A stretch of 64,000 nt of DNA, taken from the NCBI RefSeq assembly GCF_901709675.1, contig NC_051096.1:2137001-2201000 (forward strand), read 5' to 3'. The translations under genes and the position numbers were made by a program. The stretch is from Syngnathus acus (taxonomy: Eukaryota; Chordata; Actinopteri; Syngnathiformes; Syngnathidae). Positions 27,701 through 37,678 of this stretch are shown here, piece by piece (positions within the stretch are counted from its first letter, which is position 1; every line of letters starts with the position of its first letter). The notes under the pieces were generated by a model, which was given only the letters and a program-made list of their open reading frames with translations, ran no database searches and was not told the origin of the DNA.

Positions 27701-30039
27701 CCGTCGGCAGTGAGCAAGGAAAGGCAGCTTTCACCGGGGCCTTCTCCGGCGATGCCTGGAAGGAGACAACAGATGCTAAGCACTCGTTCGTTTGGTCGCC
27801 AACAAACATTCGCCGGGTTATAGGCCGACCTGTTTTCAGGTTTTTGTAAGTGAACGGGGATCCATCTGTCCACTTGCGGCCTTCAGTGATATTGGCATTG
27901 GCTCCCAACCATAGAGAGCGACTGGTCATCCAAAGGGTGTAACCTTTGGATCGAAGTAAAACAACGACCAAGTGTTTGAACATTGTACAGGTGCGTGTGT
28001 TCCTTCTGGAGTTCATGTGGCATAAACTGTCTGAGCCTCTATCGTGCCCTCCGGGCAGTTTACCTTCGATATACAACTGCTCATTTGAGTTGGTGATGCT
28101 GAGCAGGTCACCTCCGCGGCTGACGCAGTCATCTCGCGCCTCCTGCCAGGTCTTGCGGGACTTGGGGTCGAGCAGGTAGAAGAAGTCAAAGCGGTTGTCT
28201 ACCCACCCGTCCCACCTTTTGGTCCTATCTGCAAGTGAGACTCGCGTCACTTGAGGGCCAACTGACGACAAGAGCGCGACCACGGATGTGACGCCCACCT
28301 GGCGTCAATGTTGACGGCGCAAGAGCAGTAACAGCCTCTCGGACCTTGGCTGTAAGAGGGATCAAGTATGTGAGCGCGCGTGAAAGGGCAAAAGCAGCTG
28401 TTGTGACTTTCAGACCTTTTTTGCAGATGGCTGTTACCCCGCTGCGGCAATCACCATCATAAACAATTCCAAAGGAGCTCATGTATGCGCAGTTGACCAA
28501 TGTAGTAGGTACCCTTCCAAAATACCAAGGGACGTCGGCCTGCACACATGACAGAGGTGACTAGAGCGCGTGATGGCTTTTCCTTTCATCTGCTCTTGTC
28601 AACTATAATTCTAATTGCCATCAAACCGCAGCTTTGTCCTTGTTCCAGCTGATTTTCTGAAAAACGTTTCTTCCTGTTCTTGTAAGATTGCGGCCATTAC
28701 GGTCAAACTTTGACTCTTGTTTTTTTTCAAGTAAACTTTCTTTTTAAATGACACTTTGTATCTCACTTTTATCATTTGCATTTCAGTACGACATCTTCAT
28801 TCTGGACAAATTACAACATTTTAGGTCACTCTCAACATTTCACTTACGGTAGATGTTCCGTCAAGGTACTCCCACTTGCCGTTCTTCCGCACAAGTCCCA
28901 ACCAACCATACCCATATCCTCTTATGTGATCTTGAGAAAAGCAGAACAAGCGCGAGTTAAAAAGATGCTGGCGAGCATTGCGGGATGATCGCAGGATTGT
29001 CGGTTTGTCTAGGCGCTCACCACTCAAGAATTTGCCTTCATTCGCTGAGCGGATGCTGGCCAACTGACCATTCCGCCCCTTGCAGAAGTCCTTAGCAGAC
29101 TGCATATTCATAATCGCCCCAAAATGAATACAAGAGTCGTCATGCAGGAAGTCGCTGGGGTCGCAGGAAGAAGCTGAAGCCACAGACAAACTTGGATTGG
29201 AAAAGCATGGCGGGACAGCGCAGGAGTAAAAACAAGTATGCCAGCCACTCACTGTCCACTCGATCGTAACCAAAGTCTTTGAAGGAACACGACCGACCCT
29301 CTGCAGAAAGACCACACAATTGAAATGTCCATTTCGACATCAAAATGACAACTCCTGAGCAGGCTTACCGTCCAGCGAGCGCTCACACATGTACAGCAAC
29401 GAGGATCCGCACGAGCCGTGTCTCCACTTTCCTGGCTGAGTCCTCACGCCTTGGTTGACGTACGCACAGGACTCCACGTCAGAGCTGTTGGGAAAAGTCG
29501 TGAAAAGCATCTCGGTATTTTTTCTTGCTTTCTGATGAAAGATTGACAAAAGCTTTTTTTCCCCCTTGTCACACGTGCTCATTCCCATTTTGGAAAGGGG
29601 CTCCAAAACCTTGCCTGACAGTAAAAGGACGTAAAGACGTGACCTTATTACCTTCCATCCTGACGGGAGTCCCAGTTGGAGTAGTCTCCCGTCACGCGGA
29701 CATCGGACCAAGTCAGCTTCTTTTGCACCTTGTCATACCGACACCAAGCCTCTTTGCATTTCTGCACAGACCAATCCCGGTTGTCAGTCGCGTACCAGTA
29801 GAGAATCAACTGCTTGCGCTTCCGTCTCACCAGATTGGAGAGTCCGATCCAGAAGGGGTCATCGCCCATTTGCTTCTTCACAAAGGCTTCTTCGTCCGAT
29901 GAGGCGATGGAGACCAGGTCGCCGCCCTCCCAGAAGCAGTCGTACCGAGCCCCCAGCCAACCGTTGGGGGTCTCCATCTTCTTGTAGCAACTGAACTCGT
30001 GAAAACTCCACCCCTCCTCACATTGTGATTTAGAATTGG
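17774..30039 (-). CDS. Giant multi-lectin protein: 9 CTLD, SUEL, F5/8C, LCCL, CTLD, galectin
   Basis: Thirty-six exons with canonical acceptors, mostly GT donors, and matching phases join into one reading of about 1,880 residues ending at a TAG (17774-17776). Domain order, from the high-coordinate end: three modules of three C-type lectin-like domains (30039-27639, 27290-25090, 24822-21690), a 10-residue linker exon (about 21637), SUEL lectin (21527-21146), F5/8C (21012-20449), LCCL (20371-19648), a tenth CTLD (about 19582-18949) and galectin (18752-17774). The mannose-receptor/PLA2R family has 8-10 CTLDs but none of the other modules. No transmembrane helix or cytoplasmic tail was seen, so a secreted protein that binds glycans or surfaces is inferred. 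No initiator methionine or signal peptide was found upstream of 30039, so the true 5' end is unknown. One junction (25090 to 24822) needs a GC donor. Confidence 0.85.
18949..19582 (-). CDS. Multi-lectin gene, tenth C-type lectin-like domain
   Basis: Three exons give WEEFAGFCYKSFEDKKGWAD, then VCEKLGANLVSI, then MWTGLNDQSVLSMFEWSDNH, VTFTNWAPEEP, and DCVAMSQKSGRWKQMSCKLP ending FMC. The fold residues are intact. The calcium/sugar site is not canonical (APEEP instead of EPN or QPD, WKQ instead of WND). The donor of the first exon must be GTGCGC (after SDL) to keep phase. Confidence 0.85.
19648..20371 (-). CDS. Multi-lectin gene, LCCL domain
   Basis: Four exons (20371-20318, 20241-20174, about 19897-19760, about 19692-19648) give TCDRTLNSLNLAKAMT, FHCPPKCANSQHNVTGTLVY, DSSVCAAAIHAGVVRNDIGG and NGITSLKSANSTDQAFTFAD. 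The CPPKC start and the VCAAAIHAG core are diagnostic of LCCL (Limulus factor C, cochlin, Lgl1), a secreted-protein module. F5/8C plus LCCL is also a combination in DCBLD proteins, but in the opposite order and with CUB. Confidence 0.9.
20449..21012 (-). CDS. Multi-lectin gene, discoidin (F5/8 type C) domain
   Basis: Three exons (21012-20878, about 20813-20649, about 20572-20449) give KRITDSAFEASSSMSD, then NSCWRP, then TSWIQVNLGHVRRVTGIVTQ, DFEMKTSVDGKSWTEH and YVRILPLE ending in DLLGC. All the hallmark F5/8C blocks are present. The first exon needs the acceptor at 21013-21014 (CCTCAG) to keep phase with the SUEL exon. Confidence 0.88.
21146..21637 (-). CDS. Multi-lectin gene, linker exon and SUEL/rhamnose-binding-lectin domain
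   Basis: The linker exon (about 21637-21608) gives QKPEPPRHD. The two SUEL exons (21527-21384, 21295-21146) give LVCNQQKHVDLFCQSEAQ, IRIQSAFYGRRSGSLCP, then CVVRGALPHYRRKCDNRQYC and DVRETCPAVSKYLLMVYSCE. The YGR motif, the KYL.V.YSC ending and the cysteine spacing match the galactose/rhamnose-binding SUEL family (Pfam Gal_Lectin type). Family members bind galactosides or rhamnose. The middle DPC...KYL block is present as DPFEDVRETCPAVSKYL. Confidence 0.85.
21690..24822 (-). CDS. Multi-lectin gene, CTLD module C (10 exons, CTLD 7-9)
   Basis: The exons are about 24822-24612, 24540-24433, 24265-24150, 24086-24027, 23948-23790, 23700-23611, 23474-23360, 23161-22996, 22014-21892 and 21818-21690. 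The start reads GNPKSACEKGWSLYQSSCY. The intron after exon 8 is about 980 bp, much larger than in A and B. The last two exons are clearly more diverged (KTTITQDGCKWTDGSPFRYTHW, EEGKWEFDNCQKKSTYMC). The first intron contains an in-frame TAG here although it is open in A and B, which supports its being an intron in all three. Confidence 0.8.
25090..27290 (-). CDS. Multi-lectin gene, CTLD module B (10 exons, CTLD 4-6)
   Basis: It repeats module A exon for exon: 27290-27076, about 27007-26892, 26724-26610, 26541-26487, 26404-26250, 26163-26080, 26015-25890, 25702-25530, 25400-25286 and 25202-25090. The start reads VGKRSCDRANGWLPFGSRCY. The first intron is 75 bp against 69 in the other copies because of a TGGTAC duplication. 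The last exon ends AGAG followed by GCATGA where module A has GTAACA, so it needs a GC donor; read-through would stop two codons on. Exon borders given with 'about' are approximate. Confidence 0.8.
27639..30039 (-). CDS. Multi-lectin gene, CTLD module A (10 exons, CTLD 1-3)
   Basis: The exons are about 30039-29831, 29761-29652, 29484-29369, 29300-29253, 29173-29021, 28930-28848, 28539-28416, 28228-28064, 27943-27830 and 27755-27639. The first CTLD includes GWLGARYDCFWEGGDLVSIA, DPFWIGLSNL, then WSDVRV, SNWDS and GKWRHGSC. The second has CDPSDFLHDDSC and AKDFCKGRNGQLASI. The third has KTWQEARDDCVSRGGDLLSI and GRWKFEDC. The paired cysteines and WIGL-type cores are present, but no EPN/QPD or WND calcium-sugar motif is seen. 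Exon 4 lacks nine bases present at its start in modules B and C (an in-frame loss). Confidence 0.85.
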
Positions 30040-30299
30040 CTGAGGACACATTTGAGACTTGTATGACATACTGGCATAACTGTCTTGTCAGCAGCGCCTC
30101 GGCATTAGAGTTGGTTCAATCGGTATTTCTTTAAAGCGAAATTAGGTTATTTTTGTAACCAGCATTCATTCCAGTGCATATTTTCTCGTGTTATTTCTTC
30201 AGATTGGACGAAATGAAAATGGATTACCTGTCAAAAGGACAACTTTAAAATAGAGAAAAATCCTGCTTGATCACTGACTAAAACACACAAATTGAGAAA

Positions 30300-31179
30300 G
30301 CTGGAGCTGAATTGATGTCCTTGATTTGCTGATCAGTGATATTATTTGCCATTTTAATAATCCTTTCCTTCACTGTTTTTACGGAGAGACGCATGGCTTT
30401 AATTTTCTGAATGATCTCGATTTTGGTTTTACGCCCGAAAATAGGCACTCTGATATTTTAATGAATGACTCCTTCATGTACTCGCCATCGGTTTTCTGCA
30501 CTTCGGGCTGCAACAAAACTTGCAGCAGTAGTGGCGATGCAATCCACTTCTTGAAACTGTTTTTTCGGTCCTCAAATCTTTCCACCTTTCCTCTCAGTTC
30601 CAACTGGGTGATCGGCAGCAAATTTAGCATGCTTTCGCTGAAAATGTCGCTCCAAATTGCTCTTCTTGTTATTTGACAACTTCCATCCATCCATCTTCTG
30701 TACCGCTCAGTCCCCACGGGGGTCGCGGGCGTGCTGGAGCCTATCCCAGCGTCATCGGGCAGTAGGCGGGGGACACCCTGAACCGGTTGCCAGCCAATCG
30801 CAGGGCACACAGAGACAAACAACCATTCGCACTCGCACTCACACCTAGGGACAATTTGGAGCGCTCAATCAGCCTACCAAGCATGTTTTTGGGATGTGGG
30901 AGGAAACCGGAGTGCCCGGAGAAAACCCACGCGGGCCCGGGGAGAACATGCAAACTCCACACAGGGAGGGCCGGAGGTGGAATCGAACCCGCACCCTCCT
31001 AACTGTGAGGCGGACGTGCTACCCAGTGCACCACCGAGCCGCCTATTTGACAACTTCTCATTGCAAATTAAACATGCAGGAAATCCTTCAGCATTGGCAA
31101 TGAAACCAAATTCAGTCCATTCTTTCTTAAAGCCTCTGTTCTCGTCAGCAATCTTCCTCTTTTTGCCTTTTGAATCCAT
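30300..31179 (-). pseudogene. hAT-derived GTF2IRD2-like transposase fragment, interrupted
   Basis: From 31179 the minus strand reads MDSKGKKRKIADENRGFKKE, then FPACLICNEKLSN, a BED/SPIN-DOC-like zinc-knuckle start. After an inserted repeat (30684-31043) it resumes with ERFEDRKNSFKKWIASP and DGEYMKESFIKISECLFSG, and then ends in frameshifts. This is the conserved N-terminus of the vertebrate GTF2I-repeat-domain/ZBED5-like hAT family. The remainder is absent. Confidence 0.65.
30684..31043 (+). repeat. Common teleost dispersed repeat with 14-bp target duplication
   Basis: The repeat begins with CATCCATCCATC, carries GGCGTGCTGGAGCCTATCCC and a GAGGAAACCGGAGTGCCCGG block, and ends in GCACCACCGAGCCGCC. 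TATTTGACAACTTC flanks it on both sides (30670-30683, 31044-31057). The long duplication suggests insertion by LINE machinery. Confidence 0.8.
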
Positions 31180-31299
31180 AGCCCATCACTCACACACCTG
31201 TTTGTTTACAACTCGCCTGTGCTGTGTCGCTGGCTATGACGCAATTTTGCTTTTTAGCGCCATTCTGAAATTTGGTATTTTCAATATATCCGCGAAGTA

Positions 31300-31475
31300 G
31301 TGTCACTATCTAATTTTTAACATACGTACATTTTTTGTGTATCAATAAGATATATATATATATAAGAGCATTATGTTATCATTAGAACATTAAATAATAG
31401 TTTTAAACATGTAAATAGTTTATTAATGCATAGTATAAATGACAGAAAATATTGTATAAAGAATATAAATATAAT

Positions 31476-31538
<63 letters not shown>

Positions 31539-33200
31539 CGTGCGTGTGTGTGTAACATAAGTAGATGTAGCTAACGTATAAATACTGTAAATATGTTTTT
31601 ACAACTTTTTTATTATTAGAACAACTTTTTTAAAACTGTTATATTTTTATAACAAGGTACAATACTGTAAATATGGTTCTAGAGCGCTTATTATTATCAC
31701 AACTTTTTTTTTTTATGAAAAGGTGCAAGTGTATGTACTGCAATTGTGTGGACACTCCCTGCCTTCTGGTGCCTTGTGGGCAATTTTCATGCCATAATTC
31801 CTCAATTTAGAAAGTTTATTATAAATTGGTGATTTTGTTTTTAATTTGGAAAAAATCTGCAATGTACTGAAGCCGCGATAAACGAACCGCGATGTAGCAA
31901 GGGATTACTGTATATCATCATCATTAGTAACCGGAGGGTTGGTGGTTTGACCCTAGCTCTGTCACAATCAGGTGTCGTTGTGTCCTTGGGCAAGACACTT
32001 CACACACCTTGCCTCCATGTCGCCATTGAAAATGAGGCAGTGTTACCTTACCTGGTAAAACATTGAATCGATAAAAATGAAAAAAAAAAAAAAAATGAAT
32101 ACAAAAAAAAAAAAGCGGCGCCCAATGAAAGAACGAGCGCCATGCGCGCGTTCGGGTGCATTCTCATCGTCTGGGAGTTCACTGGGGGTCAAACTGAAAA
32201 AAGAGTGAGAATAAAGTCTCAATTCTGACTTTAAAATTATAATTCTCACTTTTTGACTTTAAAGTCAAAGAATTCTCACTTTAAAGTCAGAATCCTATCA
32301 CCCCTTTTTTTTTTTTTTCATCACCGGCCCTAATCCTCTTCCGTACCGATCCATCTCCAAAATAGCAAATTACTCACCTAACGGGGTCCATGCGGCGCTC
32401 AACGCAAGAATACGCACAATGCGCACGGCCAGTGGCGTTCTCATCGCTCACGGGAGAGGCGATTGCACAAATAGTTTGCAGACAACAATTCGACTCCTAA
32501 GCAAATGATGGACGGACTATACTCGTGTTCTGATGCCACTCGGACGTCGGCCACCACGTGACGTCACAAAAAGCTCCAAACACGTTTGCACGCCTTAATT
32601 TGGTCCGATCGCGCAACTGCAGCGCGCCGGGCGCTCACTGTCGCATTGCTTTGAGAGCGTCTTTGTGTTTTAGGATGGCTTTACTGCTTCCACTTGCTTT
32701 CTTTGGAGGCATGATTAGGGGTTATTACAATCCTCAAAGTAACGAAAATACAATAACGAACGGAGTCAGTCGGCATCCGGGCCGCGCGGTCGGGTTTTCT
32801 CGGGTCCCCCCGGCTCATCTCGCGAGGTTCGACCTCCGAATTGTGTTCGACAACCGGAGCAAATCTCGAATTCTTTGTTCGAATTCCGATTTGTTCGAGA
32901 ACCGGGACGTTCCAAAGCCGTAAACTAGTTTACTTTACCTTGCAGGTATTTCGAGTTAATTGGACCATTCAAGTGATTAGTTGAATACCCTACTAGTATA
33001 CTTATTCATGATATTCTAATATTTCGAGATAGGATATTTGAGTTTTCTTAAACTGTATGCCATAATCAGCAATATTAAAATAATAAAAGGCTTGCAATAT
33101 TTCAGTTGATTTGTAATGAATCCAGAATGTATGACATTTTTGGTTTTTTAATTGCATTACAGAAAATATGAACTTTATCACAATATTCTAATTTTCTGAG
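31300..33200. other. Intergenic repeats between the lectin gene and bop1
   Basis: There is a GT microsatellite at about 31481-31551, AT-rich low-complexity sequence, a MITE end with GCGATAAACGAACCGCGATG at about 31875-31910, A and T homopolymers at 32077-32115 and about 32300, and a repeat at 32590-32925. No gene was recognised here. Confidence 0.6.
32590..32925. repeat. Dispersed repeat related to 62680-63220 (opposite orientation)
   Basis: AATTTGGTCCGATCGCGCAA, CGCTCACTGTCGCATTGC and TTCGAATTCCGATTTGTTCG occur here and, in reverse complement, at 62690-62870. This copy is incomplete and carries extra internal sequence. Confidence 0.7.
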
Positions 33201-33320
33201 ACAGTCCTATTTGGCGGAAGGTAGCATACGCCAGATTTGTGTGACGTCACTAGTGGGGTTTGTCATTGGCCGCCGTTCCGGTGTCGATAAAGTTTTGCGT
33301 GTGACGTTGCTTGACTCATT

Positions 33321-33326
33321 CACGTG
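33321..33326 (+). promoter_or_regulatory. E-box (CACGTG) next to the bop1 start
   Basis: A palindromic CACGTG lies eight bases before the bop1 ATG. Mammalian BOP1 is a MYC target, and CACGTG is the MYC/MAX site. Function is inferred. Confidence 0.35.
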
Positions 33327-33333
33327 CGGTACG

Positions 33334-36300
33334 ATGGCGGACACGCGGAGTACCAACGTGGATGAAGACACATCGAAACTTCCAGAAATGAACCAAAAGA
33401 AGACGGAGAAAAACAAGCGGCTTGCAGAAGACGACGAGCACGAGGAGGTGACGCGCCGACGCGAAACACAACCGGAACGTATCTAGCTAGCCGGCGGCTA
33501 TCTGTTAGCATGTGGTTCCGAAAAGCCAGCCAAAGGCTGAACTGGAGCGGCTTGCTCCAGGCTGGCTCCAATCAAGTACCAACCCGGCTCCAGTCAAGTC
33601 TATTCAAATGTTAAAAAGCAAATGAAAGAAAAGAAACAGAACGTCAAGATTTCCCACATGGTTGAACGTATCCACGCCTCAAGTTACCTTCGCTAACTTG
33701 ATCAAACGTCGAATTGTCTTGATCGATGCATGAAACACTGTCGAGACTCGCCTACTGTGCAAACTGTCACACAGATTTGAGTGACATGCGTTCAATGTAA
33801 CTACACGTGTGCTGTTTACATGTTGCAGATGTTCGGCGTATGCAACGAAGAAGACGAGGATGGGTCAGTGAGTGAGGAAAGTGTATATTCAGGACTTGAG
33901 GATTCGGGGAGCGACAGTGAGGGGATGAGGATGATGCAGAGTTTGGCTTTTGCAAGAATGAAGCCGATGAAGCGGAACAGGTAGCGTTACTCGTCGTTCT
34001 CCCCGCAGCATCTCCCGCATCTGCTTATTGCTTCTATTGTGTGCCCATTTCCAGAAGGACGGAGGAGGCCAAAAGAAGGAAGAGTATGAGGTTGACTCGT
34101 CCGACGAAGAAGTGAGATGTTTTCTTAATCTCATCAAATGCAACAGAAATGCAGTGTGAAAGCCAAGCCACAACCATCTGGTTCCCCGGTGTCGGAATGA
34201 TAAAGTAGGAGCTCATCTTTTGGCCGTTCTTTGTCATTGTCGTCAGGACATCAGGAACACAGTGGGGAACATTCCCATGGAGTGGTACAAAGACTTCCCT
34301 CACATTGGCTACAATTTGGACGGCAAGAAGATCTTCAAGCCCATCCGGAACAAGGACGAGCTGGACCAGTTCTTGGAGAAAATGGAGAACCCTGACTACT
34401 GGTGAGACGCCGGCGCGGGAGCTTGGGGGTCGCCGGGTGTGGATGACGCTAACGTGTGGCTTGTGCGCAGGAGAACGGTTCACGACAAGCAGACGGGAAG
34501 CGACATTGTGCTGTCTGACGAGCAGGTGGAGCTGGTGAAGCGGCTGCAGAAAGGACAGTTTGGAGACGCCAACTTTGACGAGTTCCAGGTAAGGTGCTCT
34601 CATCGCTTTGCTCCTCTGGCCGTTTGCCACGCTAACAGCTGCTCTGGTGGCCCTCAGCCTTCGGTGGACTTCTTCACCAACGACGTGATGCTTCATCCCG
34701 TCACCAACAGACCGGCTGACAAGCGTAGCTTCATCCCGTCGCTATTGGATAAGGAGAAGGTAATGTACAGGTGCGCTGGATGAGTGGTCTGGCGGCGTGA
34801 CACTTGCCGCCCGCCTTCAGGTCTCCAAGCTGGTCCACGCCATCAAAATGGGCTGGATCAAGCCTCGCCGCGTGCGTGACGACAGCCAGGGCCGCTTCTA
34901 TGACCTTTGGGGCAAGGAGGACTCCTCTCTCCTGGCCCAACACAGGATGCACCTGCCTGCACCCAAGAACCCGCTACCCGGCCACCACGAGTCCTACAAC
35001 CCTCCGCCCGAGTACCTGTTCACGGACGAGGAGGTAACATCCGCCAGGGGGCGCTCCGTTCAAGTCTCCGCAGGGCAGCGACATCATCACCCTCGACCTT
35101 GTCTGCAGCGCGCTCTCTGGGAGCAGCAGGACCCAACTGACCGAAAGCTGCCCTTCGTTCCCGCCAAGTTCTCCAGCCTCCGGCAGGTTCCGGCCTTTCC
35201 CCGTTTCATCCACGAGAGGTTTGAGCGCTGCCTGGACCTTTACCTGTGTCCTCGCCAGAGGAAGATGAGGGTAACGCCTCCCCGCCTCACTACAAATGGC
35301 CGGGCTGCTTGCTTACTAAGCTCTCCCGCAGGTCAACGTGGATCCAGAAGACCTCATTCCGAAGCTTCCTAAACCCAAAGACCTGCAGCCCTTCCCTACC
35401 ACGCAGTCGCTGGTACGCACACGTACACACCCACGGCCCGAGATGAGGTGTGACCGCTATGTCTTCCTGTGTTCAGATTTATCATGGTCACAGCGCTCTG
35501 GTTCGGTCCATCAGCGTTTCTCCATCGGGACAGTGGCTTGCCTCAGGTAGGTCACTTGCTGGCGAGCAAGCAAGAACGCACGCTCTTTCTTCTCCATATG
35601 CTATTGTTTTATCAGTTCTCCTCATTTTTACGAGTCGTCCCACTACAAGTAGGCCTTCATGGCTCCAGCTTGCGGATTGTCTGACCGGCTCGAGCCGAGT
35701 CGGGTTGAGACTTGGCTCGGTTTGAATGACTGGACTTTTGGCAGCAGCTCTCTCGCCTAAGAAGCTGCCACTCCACTTTCAGGAAGTGACGATGGCACTG
35801 TAAGGTTCTGGGAGATCAACTCGGCTCGCTGTGTCAAGATGGTCCGGGTGGGCGGAGCTGTGAAGAGCTTGTGTTGGAACCCCAACCCGTGCTTATGTCT
35901 CCTGGCCGTCGCCTTGTGAGGCTCCGCTCCCACCGCCTGGCAGAATACCTTGCCCCGGCCCATCTGGCTCTTGGAAGACCATCTCCGTCCGTCTCTCCAC
36001 AGGGACTCGCTGGTGGTGATCTTATCGCCCGCGCTCGCCGAGCGACAGGTGGTCTCGTCCTCTGAACGTCTGCTCGTCGCTCACCTGGAGGCGGAGCCCG
36101 CGGTGGGGCCCGTGACTTGGAGCGACGTGGAAGGCGAGGAGCACCGCCAAGGCCTGCGCTTGAAAATCCAACATCCCAAAGTGCGGCGCTCGATTGAGGC
36201 AAATGCGGCAAGGATTCGCGTTATTGCTGTCTCACAGAGCATCGTTGTCCCTAGGCCGTCAAGCAACTGGCGTGGCACGCCAAAGGGGACTACCTGGCCT

Positions 36301-37106
36301 CGGTCATGCCGGATCACTCCAGCCATCAGCAGGTCTTCATCCACCAGCTCAGCACCAGACGCAGTCAAAACCCCTTCCGACGCAACAAAGGCCTGGTGCA
36401 GTGCGTATCCTTCCACCCCATCCGGCCCTACTTCTTCGTGGCCACGCAGCGCAACGTGCGCATCTACAACCTGGTCAAGCAGGAGATGAGCAAGAAGCTG
36501 CAGGCCAACTCCAAATGGATTTCCAGCATGGCCGTCCACCCCGGAGGTGAGTCACGTCAAGCACTCGCCGAACTGATACGCGCAAGCGTGCATACCTAAC
36601 ATCCGTGTGGCCGGCGCTCAGGCGACCACGTGATCTGCGGAAGTTACGACTGCCGACTGGGCTGGTTTGACCTGGACCTCTCCACCAAGCCTTACAAGAT
36701 GCTCCGGTAGGTGACACGCTGAGCCGCAGGTCCTGCCTGGGCTGACTTTCACCGTTGCACCGTTTCCTACCAGGCACCACAAGAAAGCAGTGAGGGCCGT
36801 CGCCTATCACAGAGTTTACCCGCTCTTCGCCTCAGCGTCCGATGACGGCTCCGTCATCGTCTGCCACGGGATGGTCTACAAGTAACTGCGCACACACACA
36901 CTTTGACAAGTTTCACGCACGTGCCCACACTAACGCTGACCCTTTCTTTCAGTGACTTGCTGCAGAACCCGCTCATTGTTCCAGTCAAGGTTTTAAAAGG
37001 TCACGTGGTCATTCACGAACTGGGTGTCCTTGATGTGACCTTTCACCCCACGCAGCCTTGGGTCTTTTCATCGGGAGCGGACAACACCATCCGCCTCTTC
37101 ACCTAG
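33334..37106 (+). CDS. bop1: Ribosome biogenesis protein BOP1, 16 exons with a frameshift in exon 2
   Basis: BOP1 forms the PeBoW complex with PES1 and WDR12 in the nucleolus and is needed for 60S subunit maturation. Exons (approx.): 33334-33447, 33830-33981, 34055-34111, 34247-34401, 34471-34588, 34658-34759, 34821-35033, 35109-35270, 35332-35412, 35477-35546, 35783-35915, 36003-36180, 36255-36546, 36622-36706, 36774-36881, 36953-37106. The N-terminal half carries the BOP1NT region ([30 protein letters not shown]). The C-terminal half has WD40 repeats ending [12 protein letters not shown]. Within exon 2, the acidic stretch after GSDSEG is only open in a frame one base off, and only that frame joins exon 3 in phase. 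So one base appears to be missing near 33921. The gene is otherwise intact. Confidence 0.93.
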
Positions 37107-37574
37107 TGGCCCCGCCCACCTGCATTGCTTTTTTAATTAAAAAAAATTGGGGGTTCTGCTCAAGTTTTATCTCTTTTCAAAACCATCCGTTCACTGCGAG
37201 ACCGTGGAATTACACCTAAAGCTTTACGTGGAAGGAAAAAAGTAGCTTTTTTACACTAGAGAACAACTTAAAAGTTATTTATCACATGGGCCTCCAAGAG
37301 AAGCTTTTGAGTTACATTTGAAATGGGATAATCACATTTACCGCAATGCAAACCTGCGTTTATTGCCGTCTGAAGTAAGCGACACGGGTCATTTTATTTT
37401 GAAAGGTAATCGGTTCTGGTGTCGACTTGAAGCGGAAGCTCGATGTCATTGAGACCAACGACAGGAAAAAAATTGGGGGCAGAAATGACATTAAAAGATG
37501 CTTTTTAGCTTTCGTATTGCGACAGGTTTGGCAGGAAGAAAACTAATGATGGGATGGTAGGTACGCTGGTTCAC

Positions 37575-37600
37575 ACCTCAATACACTAGGTGGCGGTAAT
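37575..37600. promoter_or_regulatory. CTCF-like motif (CACTAGGTGGCGG)
   Basis: CACTAGGTGGCGGTAATGC resembles the CTCF core and lies between bop1 and ntaq1. It may be carried by a dispersed repeat. Weak support. Confidence 0.25.
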
Positions 37601-37678
37601 GCACCTTGAAGGTGGAGCACCCTGCCGTAAACTACAAAGAAAGAAGAAGCTTTACGTCACTTTTTGTGTTGGTGCAAA

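Noticed and set aside
29762-29830. Coding continuity through the 69-bp stretch after CTLD exon 1
   Set aside because: It is open in modules A and B, but module C has a stop there and all copies have GT and AG ends, so it is an intron.
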